DNA of 64,000 nucleotides from Posidonia oceanica. Lineage: Eukaryota; Streptophyta; Magnoliopsida; Alismatales; Posidoniaceae. The DNA lies in assembly GCA_037176725.1 (NCBI GenBank), contig JAZBRS010000060.1, positions 52,852,001 to 52,916,000 on the forward strand, in the 5' to 3' direction. Position numbers and translations under genes: made by a program. The notes beneath the pieces are model-generated. The model saw nothing but the letters and a program-made list of their open reading frames with translations. It did no database searches and was not told the DNA's origin. Shown here in pieces: positions 47,383 to 56,197 of the stretch (its first letter is position 1; each line of letters begins with the position of its first letter).

Positions 47383-47551
47383 ATTTTGTCTTATCTTCTG
47401 CTTTTCTTTCCCTTTTTCCCCCTTTTAAATGTTTTCGAGTTAGGTCTTCCTTCTCGGACATAGCCGCTTATAGTGAGCCTGATTCCGATCGGTGCACGCG
47501 AGCTTTGGCATCGTGCATGGACGATCCGAACACCGGGATTACTACACCCAC

Positions 47552-49936
47552 ACACCAAGCCCAAGCCCAAAGCCCATTCTCTTTTCTTTTTCTTTTTTTT
47601 CTTTCTTTCCTCTTCCTTCTCCTTTCTTCTTCTTTCTCTTCTTCTTCTTTTTTCTTTGCACATCAAACCCAATCCCATTTCAGCCCAACACAACCCACTT
47701 CTTTCTTTTTCCCTTTTTTCCCTTTAAGCCTTAATCTAGCCCAAGCCTTCTTCCTTCTTCCCTTTCTTTTTCCTCTTCTTCTTTTTCTTTTTTTTCTCCT
47801 TTTTCTTCTTTCCCCACCAACAGTCCAAGCCCACCAGCCTTCTTCCTTTCTTTTCTTTTTTTCCTTTCTTTCCTCCTTTCTTCCTTTTCTTTTTTCTCAC
47901 CATTTCTCAGCCCGGCCCACTTTTCCCTCCTTCTTCCTCTTCTTTTTTTCTTTTTCTCTTCTCCTCTGCAAGCCACGACTGCAACCATCCCACCTTCTTT
48001 TCCCTCCACTTTCAAACACAACCACGATCACCCCACGATCGGCCCGCCACCACCACGACCATGCCTTACCACCTTCTAGGGCCGAGGACCCATAGAAAAC
48101 ACCGCAACATCAACATCCACAGAAGGGGGACAGATCACTCACTCATTGCAGATTCCTCATGAACACTCAGACACACTCAGCACTCAACCCACGACCTCCC
48201 TCAATTCCAGATATCCCCGAGAGCCTCACAGCAATCAAGGAACCTATAGAGAAAACCTCCTCAACACCCGCAAACACAGATCGGAACCTCACACTCATCC
48301 CACACTCCTTCGCACAGACATAGCACACAGAGCACCCAATTCCGCACCCCAGCACTCCCAAGAATCCCGTGAACCCCACTGCAATCCCCAGTTCCCCCTC
48401 GAACACCCAGAGCCACCCATCTTCACCATAAACACTTGTAGCACCCATTTCATCCCTCACACACAGACCGCGACCCAACACCTCACACGACACTCCGCCC
48501 ACCACAGCACACCCTCTCCACACTTCCCCATCCTCCACAAGTCCACCTGCAAGACCCATTGCACAGGGAGAGCCACAGAGAGAAAAGAAAACAAAAAACA
48601 CACAGAGACCCATTTTGGCAAAAGAGAGAATTGAGAGTGAGAAGAAAGATCTGATACCTCTCGAAGCATCCTCAGACCTCCACGAACTCGCCTGGACCAC
48701 GCTTGTAGATCGCCGCCGCCTCCAGCACCCCCTCCGCCCTGCAGCACCTTTGCCGAAACCACCCGAGGTCGGCAGCCTATTCCGTGCACTCACTCAGGTA
48801 ATGGTTGCTTCCCTTAAGCTCGTTACTGTCCATTCTTGCTTCCCAGCCTGTTTTTCATGCATTTCGTGTCCTGTACCACATTTTCAACCTCGCCAACCTT
48901 CTCCTTCTTCCCCGGCGTCGACCGCCACCTGCGTGCAAGCTCCGCCGTAGCAGACAGCCCGTCGCTCCTCCGGACCGCCTCCAGGCCCTCTCCGGACCCC
49001 TAGCGCCTCAACCGCATGCCGCCCGTGCCTCCCCGCCGCCTCCCGAGCCTCCGCAGCTCGCTGGATCGCTGGAGGCCCATGTCACCATTGAAGCATTGTA
49101 GCAGACTATGGTTTTAATTTTATTTCGTTGCTGCATTGAAATTAAGTCCGCCAGTTTATTTTCTTTTCATTTAGGTCCAGCATTTGATTGAAAATCATTT
49201 AATTTTGTTTTAAAACTTTACTGCATTGCATTTTAGTCTAGCATTTAAGTTTTATTACACATCAGTCCTTCATGCATTCATTTAAATCATTTAATTTCGT
49301 TTTAAATCATATTGCATTGCATTTTAGTCCTGTGATTTATTTTATTTGCATTTAAGTCCAATTTACAATCAATCAATCATTTAAATCACATTTTAAATCT
49401 TATTGCATTGCAGAAAAGTCCTGTAACTTATTTTAATTGCATTTAAGTCCACTATGCATTCATTCATTCATTTAAATGCATTTTAAACTATATTGCATTG
49501 TAGTTTAGTCTAGTAACTTGTTTTATTTGCACATCAGTCCAATTTACATCCATCAGTCATTTAAATGCATGTTTTAAACTCTATTACATTGCTGAAAAGT
49601 CCTGTGATCTAGTTTATTTGCACTTTAGTCCAATTTGCATTCATCCATCATTTAAATGCATATTTAAACCATATTACATTACTGAAAAGTCCTGTGATTA
49701 TGTTTATTTGCATTTAAGTCCTAGTTGCATTCAAAACATCATTTAAGTTGCATTTTTAACCATATGGCATTGAATAAAGTCCAATAGTTTTTTAAATTGC
49801 ATATGAATCCTAATTTTAAACTGTTGCTTGTTTTCACGCCCGTTTTTGCTTTGCATTTCAAACCTTACAGTTTATTCTAATTGCATGTAGGTCCAAATGC
49901 TTAATTTCTGCATGCTTACACATCCTGCTTTGCATT
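47552..49936 (+). mobile_element. Tat-type LTR D, continuation after the solo LTR
   Basis: Resumes LTR D at ACACCAAGCCC. It carries a pyrimidine tract (47580-47960), a GC-rich block (48640-49100, with CAGGTAATGG at 48797 like CAGGTAATTT at 44186) and AT-rich TTGCATTTAAGTCC quasi-repeats (49120-49900), collinear with 42995-45300 of LTR E. It is cut at 49936 by the minus-strand element, so its 3' part is missing. ORFs at 48146-48793 are composition artefacts. Confidence 0.75.
49120..49900 (+). repeat. AT-rich TTGCATTTAAGTCC quasi-repeats
   Basis: About a dozen units of 55-65 bp, each with CATTTAAATGCATTTTAAAC, TATTGCATTGC and AAGTCCTGTGAT-like parts. Same block as 5580-6900 and 44640-45300. 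Confidence 0.75.
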
Positions 49937-50115
49937 GTGTAACCGTCTCTCGAGTACGACGTGGGGGCTGCTGCCAAAGCTTGCAGACGCCCGACCGTAG
50001 AGAATGAGGGCCACAGTTAATGGTGTATCCGAGGAAAGATCGACTCGAGGAAGAAAACACCAATAAAAGGATAAGTGACGATAAAAAGAGAAAAAGAATG
50101 AGATCAAGTCTGATT
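49937..50115 (-). repeat. Duplicated LTR tail beyond the PBS
   Basis: Contains a second, diverged copy of the last ~90 bp of the adjacent LTR: CCACAGTTAATGGTGTAT at 50011 matches 50213, exactly 202 bp apart, and GACGTGGGGGCTGCTGCCAAAGC (in part) matches the GCGGGGGCC segment at 50162. The left junction is with LTR D at about 49936. Confidence 0.75.
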
Positions 50116-50133
50116 TCCCCGACGGAGTGGCTA
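50116..50133 (-). promoter_or_regulatory. Degenerate tRNA-Arg PBS
   Basis: In minus sense TAGCCACTCCGTCGGGGA follows the LTR, against TGGCGACTCCGCTGGGGA. The spacing and flank agree with the other copies. Confidence 0.55.
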
Positions 50134-50314
50134 TTCTTATGCGACCGTCTTTCGTATACAACGCGGGGGCCACTGCCAAAGCTCGCAAATGCCCGATCGA
50201 AGAGAAAGAGGGCCACAGTTAATGGTGTATTCGAGGAGAATTCGACTCGATAAAGAGAATAAAAACACCAATAATCGACGAAATCAGCGAATAAAATAAA
50301 CAACAAAAAAGGGG

Positions 50315-50324
50315 GGAGTCGCCA
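50315..50324 (-). promoter_or_regulatory. Internal PBS-like motif in U5 (minus LTR)
   Basis: Minus-strand TGGCGACTCC, 191 bp before the PBS, preceded by AGACTAGG as in the plus-strand LTRs. Confidence 0.75.
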
Positions 50325-52000
50325 CCTAGTCTAATTGAGAAAAGCCGGAAGACGAGGAAAACTGGATGTAAGTTAATAAAACGAAAGAAAACCAAAGTGG
50401 ATCCATGCAAAATGGATGTGACACTGGGTCATTGCGGTCCAGAGATGGGTAAGGACTCCTGTTACGTGCGGGGAAGGTGTTAGGCACCCCCGACACGCCC
50501 GAGGAGCGGCCTTTTCTAACGTCATTCCGCTCATAGTGTGGCTCAATGTAGGCCAAAGGCCAATGCATGTATGCTTGCTAGCAAAAAGAAACATGCCATG
50601 ATAATGCAAGAAGGCGCAAGGAAAAGCCTCAAATAAATAGGTATAAAGGTTAAATGAAACCAAAGAAGTAGCTACACAAAGCTAGGAGGTAAACATGAAT
50701 AAGGAAAACAAGTGCAAGAGGATAAGACTCAGATAAACATTCATGAATGCTAAAAGAAACTAGGTAAATGACAATATAATGCTGGAAAATAACGTGCATA
50801 ATAGAAAGCAAATGCAAGGCATATAAGGCTTAGATAAACATTGCTTAACATTAAAAAGAAACAGAGAAGTAACTAAATGATGCTTGAATGTAAACATGCA
50901 TAAGGAAAAGCTAAGAGAAGAGTACAAGGCTCTGTCAACATCTGTAGAGGCTACTGTTAAAAACGCGAGAGGCCCACATGGGACCTCCATGCGGGAACAG
51001 TCCGCTTGTCCAGTGGAAAGTCATGGCCAAATGGGAAGCTTTCCTCAATTCAATTCGGTATAAGACCGATTGAATGATGAGGAGGGGGTATCCCAGAACA
51101 ATGATATGCAAAATTATAAAAGAAATAGGCATAAACAAGGGTCGGAATAGGGCTGGGAACTCTGCCCGATATCACAGTCAAGAACGCGAGAGGCCTACAC
51201 GGGACCTCTGCGCGAGACCGGTCTGTTCAGATAGAGAACCTTCATCACCGGATTCTGGGCCCAATACTTAATGAATTGCGATGAAACTGGTTGGGGAAGC
51301 AAGGTGGTGTACTAGGCTACCCAACCGAGGTGCAAATGTAGGACGGCACCGCCCGGGTCGTCCCATCCACATCAACAGTATTGCACCGGCGGTCGCACAT
51401 CTCCATCGACCATAGAGGCGGCTTGGAGGGCGCAGTCGGCCGTGGACGCACTGAGGAGAGTCGGGGGACGATGCCGGAGCCTCTAGGCGAAAGGTTGGGG
51501 CGGCTATATGTGCGACGGCACGAAGCCGCACGCGAGCCGACGACCCATCACCAGAGACGGCGAAGAAAATTAAAATCAGGCAAACGACTATGCTAGAGGG
51601 GGAAATAAACGCTTAGGAAGTAAACATGCAATGCAAAGAAGTGGTGTAAACAACATGAGCTGGAAGGGTTACCTACAGACGTACTGCGGGTGTGTCTTCT
51701 CTGGCAGTGGCATCACTTCCAGCGCACGTTAGGGCGGAGGCTGCGGGGCTGCTGTGGAGGCTCTGGAGCGACAGGGAGCTTGGACACTCACTCGCGGGCT
51801 CTGGGGAACACTCAGGTGGGGAGGATTCACGCCGGGGAGTCTCGACGGCTAAGAGATGGCTAGAGATGGGTTCCTCAGGTCTCAGACGTGAGACTGAGGT
51901 GCTTCTGGGCTCAGGGATGCTCGGGGAGGATGCGTGGGATCTCAGGGAAGCTCACTAAATGCAGGGAAGGCCAAGAGGAGCTACTAGTCGAGGTGGGTTG

Positions 52001-52010
52001 CTGCTTTATA
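52001..52010 (-). promoter_or_regulatory. TATA box of the right-hand LTR
   Basis: In element sense TATAAAGCAG follows a GC-rich GCCGGCC segment, about 575 bp into the LTR. Probable U3/R transition. Confidence 0.45.
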
Positions 52011-52582
52011 GGCCGGCGAAGAGGATGTTGGCCGTCGGCATGGATCTGGATCCAGAATGAGTGGGCAGGATGTCTGTTGGGGATCGACGATTGGAAACGG
52101 TTGGGACGGAGGGCTGGATGACTCAGGTGTTCGGAGGCACAGATTCAGATTGGCGGGAGCCAATGGCGAGTGAGGAAAAGGTCGGCTAAGGTGACTGGAC
52201 TGCCTGATTTTCGCTACTGACGCAGGACAAAACGTGAGAGCTCCACGCGAGAGCTCAACGCGAGTGTCAGTCTGTCAGTTTTTGCCACAGACACAGGACA
52301 AAACGCGGGAGCTCCACGCGGAAGCTCGACGTGAGTGTCAAACTGTCGGTTTGGCTGCCCCACCTTCTGAGCCTGTTTCTCTGGTTCGTGGGCCATCTAG
52401 GGCTATGGTTTTGTGGTATTTGTGGTGTTGGATGTATTGGGATATGATTGGTGGGGTTTTGGCAGGTCTAGGCTGGTTTGGGTCTAGGTTTGGGGTTTCA
52501 AGAAAAGGTGGGGGCCGCCTCGTCCACGCGTGCTTTCTGGAGCAAACAACTGCCGCCCAACTTCTAGATTTGGGTGTCTATA

Positions 52583-52596
52583 GATGTCCCTCCCTG
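52583..52596 (-). promoter_or_regulatory. Polypurine tract before the 3' LTR
   Basis: In element sense GGGAGGGACATC abuts the LTR start, the normal location of the plus-strand primer. Confidence 0.5.
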
Positions 52597-52840
52597 AGCT
52601 AGGTCGACGGGACCAAGGCCGTTGCTCAGGGTTGACAAAGACACCCCGCCTAAAGTCGGTGGGAGAAATGTTGCTGTCGGCATGAGTCACTTATTCGATG
52701 GATGCACCGAAAAAGTCGTGACTCGTTGCCACAATGCAAATGCGAATGCCAAAGCGAATGCAAATGCCAATGCCAATGCAAAATGCGAAAGTTAGGATGC
52801 AAAGTTAGTGTTAGTCTTGAGATGCTAGTGGTATGCTAGC
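52597..52840 (-). other. 3' untranslated part of the Tat element
   Basis: Non-coding, with a run of AATGCCAAAGCGAATGC units near 52735-52790 (CCAATGCAAATG-type short repeats). Confidence 0.5.
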
Positions 52841-52996
52841 GCGTGCTGAGTGGTGCATGGCCCAGACGTAGGGTGCCATTCGCCGAGCATTGCTCTAAGC
52901 GAAGGCGATGCAGATGCTGTGCGCTGAGCAGTGTACTGCTTAGACGTGGGGTTCCACTCGCCGAGGATTGCTTTAAGCGAGGGCGATGCAGTGTAT
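52841..52996 (+). repeat. Two tandem 78-bp repeats
   Basis: GCTGAGTGGTGCATGG / AGACGTAGGGTGCC / CGCCGAGCATTGCT (from 52845) recurs 78 bp later in diverged form (52923, 52941, 52959). Confidence 0.75.
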
Positions 52997-53089
52997 GTAA
53001 ATGATGTAAATGTAATGCGCGATGAGTTGACGGACTCATCACCGGATAGTTCGGGTTATCAGTCCAAGAGGAAAGAGCGACGACCTAGA

Positions 53090-53460
53090 ACAACCGAAAA
53101 AAGATGCCCCTGGTATCGAGTAAACGATTCTAGGGGGCAGCCGAGGTGTTCCTAGCGAAAAAAGGAGGGGTGCGAGACAGCTATGACAGGCGTCAATCGA
53201 GCAATTTGGGGCTGCCAGCCCAACGAAGGGAAAGATCCCCCAAGACAATGGAAAAAAGATGCCCCTGGTATTGAGAAACGATGCCAGGGGGCAGCAAAAA
53301 CACTCCAGACATGGTGACGGGTGTCGGTCGAATAGTTAGGGATGCTAGCTCGGGCAGAGAAGCTCTAGACACTTTGACGGATGTCATCCGGGCGGTTAGG
53401 GCTGCCAACCCGAGTAGTCATTTTGACGGTTGTCAACCGAGCAATTAGGGCTGCCAGCCT
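53090..53460 (+). repeat. Diverged repeats (155-bp unit and GGGCTGCCAGCC units)
   Basis: AAAAAAGATGCCCCTGGTAT occurs at 53097 and 53252, 155 bp apart, each followed by a GGGGGCAGC segment. TTAGGGCTGCCAGCCC-like segments preceded by TGACGG-TGTCAACCGAGCAA recur at about 53200, 53330, 53396 and 53446. They grade into the 68-bp array. Confidence 0.7.
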
Positions 53461-53469
53461 GAGCAAAGA

Positions 53470-54565
53470 GGCTCGCCCTCGACCGAGGAAGCCAGCAGGT
53501 GGGACTCCGTCCGTTTGGAACGAAGACGTGCGAGGGAGGCTTGTCCTCGACCGAGGAAGCAAGCAGGCGGGATTTCGTCCGTCTGGAACGAAGACGCACG
53601 AGGGAGGCTTGTCCTCGACCGAGGAAGCAAGTAGGCGGGACTTCGTCCATCTGAAACGAAGATGTGTGAGGGAGGCTTGTCCTCGACCGAGGAAGTAAGC
53701 AGGCGGGACTTCGTCCGTTCGGAACGAAGACGCGTGAGGGAGGCTTTGTCCTCAACCGAGGAAGCAAGCAGGCGTGACTCCGTCCATCAGGAACGAAGAC
53801 GCGCGAGGGAGCCTTGTCCTCGACCGAGGAAGCAAGCAGGCGGGACTTCGTCCATTCGGAACGAAGACGCGCAAGGGAGGCTTTGTCCTCGACCGAGAAA
53901 GCAAGCAGGCGGGACTCCGTCCGTCCGAAACGAAGACGCGCGAGAGGGGTTTGTCCTCGATCGAGGAAGCAAACAGGCAGGACTCCGTCCGTCTGGAATG
54001 AAGATGCACGAGGGAGGCTTGTCCTCGATCGAGGAAGCAAGCAGGCGGGACTCTGTCCATCCGGAACGAAGACGCACGAGGGAGGCTTGTCCTCAATCGA
54101 GGAAGCAAACAGGTGGGACTCCGTCCGTCTGGAATGAAGACGCGCGAGAGAGGCTTGTCCTCGACCGAGGAAGCAAGCAGGCGGGACTCCATCCGTCCGG
54201 AACGAAGACGCGCGAGAGAGGCTTGTCCTCGACCGAGGAAGCAAGCAGGTGGGACTCCGTCCGTCCGAAATGAAGACGCGCAAGGGAGGCTTGTCCTTGA
54301 TCGAGGAAGTAAGCAGGCGGGACTCCGTCCGTCCGGAACGAAGACACTCGAGAGAGGCTTGTCCTCGATCGAGGAAGCAAGCAGGCGGGACTCCGTCCAT
54401 CCAGAATGAAGATGCACGAGAGAGGCTTGTCCTCGATCGAGGAAGCAAGCAGGCGGGACTCCGTCCATCCGGAATGAAGACGCGCGAGAGAGGCTTGTCC
54501 TCGACCGAGGAAGCAAGCAGGCGGGACTTCGTCCGTCCGGAACGAAGACGCGCGAGAGAGGCTTG
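53470..54565 (+). repeat. 68-bp minisatellite, 16 copies
   Basis: The unit contains GGCTTGTCCTCGACCGAGGA, AGCAAGCAGGCGGGACT, CCGTCCGTCCGGAACGAAGA and CGCGCGAGA. GACCGAGG-type positions fall at 53481, 53549, 53617, 53685, 53754, 53822, 53891, 53959, 54027, 54095, 54163, 54231, 54299, 54367, 54435 and 54503, so 68 bp with two one-base insertions. Copies are highly alike. Each unit has two short palindromes (CCTCGACCGAGG and TCCGTCCGGA). 68 is not a multiple of 3, yet the unit lacks stops in most frames, so both strands show long meaningless ORFs. It lies in the 3' untranslated part of the element. Confidence 0.96.
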
Positions 54566-56197
54566 AATGTGATAAGTTTCGGACTTATCGACCGCGAAGA
54601 TAACGGGAATACCAGTACCTGGAGGTTTGGCAGAGGTCCGTAGACGGTCCCGTGACAGTTAGGGGTGTCAGCTCGAGAAGGACATCCGGGAAGCAGGTGC
54701 GCTCCAATGCGTCGGGCTGATGACTTGTGACTGCATCTCATCGAGGGGCAAAAAACTGCATCTTCCATTCTGGTAGGGGCTTCTATGCAAATCTCTCAGT
54801 CTGTGGTGCATGGTGGCTTCGTTCGGCCTGGGACGACTGAGGGATGCTGATATTCTGATCGAACTACCAATCCTCCTGAAGAGGTTCGGATTGCCTGATA
54901 TAACTGTAGGGGTCTCTCCATAATTTGTCCAAATTACGAGATTTGCTGCCCATCCCGGGCTGTCGCGACCTAACTGGATCCTGAGGGGTGTTCTTGTGAC
55001 CACAAATGGTCCTGCCGAGGTTCGGACGGAAATTGGAGCCGATTCGACATTCCTGTAAAAGCTGAGGGCTTATATGTAATTTTAGAACTGTGATATCTTC
55101 TGTCCATCTTAGACTGTCATGACCTGACCAGGTCCTGTTCTGATTCCCTTGTGACCGCAAAGGATCCTGCCGAGGCTTGGTTGGGAGTTAGAGCTGATTT
55201 GCCATTCCTGTGAAAGCTAGGGGCTTATCTGCAATTTCTGCAAGCTGTGATAGAATTGATTTGTAGGCTAACGGATGCTACTGTTCTGTTGTTCGTCCAG
55301 GGCACTTATGATGCGATGAGCATTGACGCGCTGCTGTGAGGGCTCTGCCTCGGGCTGTGGCCATTCCTGGTGCCCGTGCAAAAGTTAGGGGCCTATATGC
55401 AATTTTAGAGAACTGAGGGTTGTTTTTGCAATTTGCTGAATGCCATTACTCTGCTGCCTACCCTGAGGCATCCGTGATGCGACAAGTGTTGCCGAACATC
55501 GATGCAAGAGTTCTGTCACGGTACCATGACCATTTCTGTTGTCTGTGCGAAAAGTCAGGGACCTGTATGCAATATTTAGAGAACTGTGGGGCTACCTCGC
55601 AATTTTTCGAATATTCTATGGGGCCCTTTGGAGATGTCCCCCTGTACCAGGCTTCATGACAATTTTGTCAGATGGGGGGGTTCTGATTGATTTGCTCCAA
55701 AGTCAGGGTGTGACTGCAAATTTTCTGGGTAAATTGCACTTTAGTCCCAAAAGAAATTTGCCGGGAATGCCGAAGATTTTGAAATCTGGTGGGTCGCATC
55801 AAGGCAACTGCCTGCAACTGCTCTATGGTGAGGATGCACTATTTCACCTGATTTGCCAAAGTTTTATTGCATTTACAACTTATATGCACTATTCATTTAT
55901 TTTTTCTTTGCCAAGGTTTTGATTTGCATTTTTTTTTTAAGCATTTTGCTCAAAATAAAAGGGGGTGCCCTGACAGCTCTCTCCACCCTTCTCTCTTCTC
56001 AGTCGATCGTTCGTCTGCTCCTTCCTCTTGTGTGCGGCGGCGGAGCGTGGTGCCACCGGCGAGGCTGCAGCGGCGAGGTGGGAGGTACAGACGTTTGCAG
56101 GCCACTCCGGGGAGGACTTCCGCGAGTGCGGGGCGCGGGATCTGAGGCAGGGCTGATCTCCAGCAACGGTGCTCAGCTCTCCGGCGACGTCAACAAA
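54566..56197 (+). other. Spacer between minisatellite and PMD gene, with degenerate repeats
   Basis: AAAGCTGAGGGCTTATATG-like segments followed by CAATTTTAGA recur at 55058, 55213, 55381 and 55551 (spacing 155-170 bp), preceded by CCATTCCTGTG. Upstream, GATCCTG-CGAGGTTCGG units also repeat. The part from 55960 to 56197 is GC-rich and may be the promoter or 5' UTR of the PMD gene. No ORF is convincing. Confidence 0.55.

Larger units (their letters stand above)
41519..47546 (+). mobile_element. 6.03-kb solo LTR (E) with 5-bp target duplication
   Basis: Starts TGTTGACACCC and ends GGGATTACTACA. It is flanked by CCCAC at 41514-41518 and at 47547-47551, which proves it is a complete insertion. 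No internal region, PBS or PPT, so it is the product of LTR-LTR recombination. Order inside: AACCCTAG-rich start, AT-rich A-run region (42230-42980), pyrimidine tract (42995-43140), GC-rich block (43140-44610), TTGCATTTAAGTCC quasi-repeats (44640-45300), a 90-bp minisatellite (45781-46870), the conserved GGGGTGCC block (47108-47240), internal PBS (47372) and GGTGCACGCGAGCTTTGGCA (47491). ORFs of 80-329 codons in it follow base composition and the minisatellite and are not genes. Confidence 0.9.
50134..52582 (-). mobile_element. LTR of the right-hand Tat element (minus)
   Basis: In element sense it starts TATAGACACCC (TG drifted to TA) at 52582, preceded by a purine tract, and ends before the PBS at 50133. 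Contains repeated ACGCGGGAGCTCCACGCG-like motifs (52220-52340, 51180-51230, 50960-51010), a TATA box (52001-52010), the conserved block with TGCCTAACACC (50425-50525) and the internal PBS GGTGGCGACTCC (50313-50326). Because integrase, antisense genes and a PPT lie on its 5' side, it is the 3' LTR, although a PBS follows it. Confidence 0.75.

Noticed and set aside
48146..48793. 162- and 208-codon ORFs on opposite strands
   Set aside because: Pro/Thr/His-rich against Gly/Val-rich mirror ORFs caused by a C-rich strand in an LTR remnant.
53470..54565. CRISPR-like array
   Set aside because: The whole 68-bp unit is repeated with no unique spacers, and the window is eukaryotic.
53396..54768. ORFs of 350 and 338 codons (minus) and 203 codons (plus)
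   Set aside because: They are three readings of the same 68-bp tandem repeat, which lacks stops in most frames. The peptide repeat shifts frame each unit and matches no domain.
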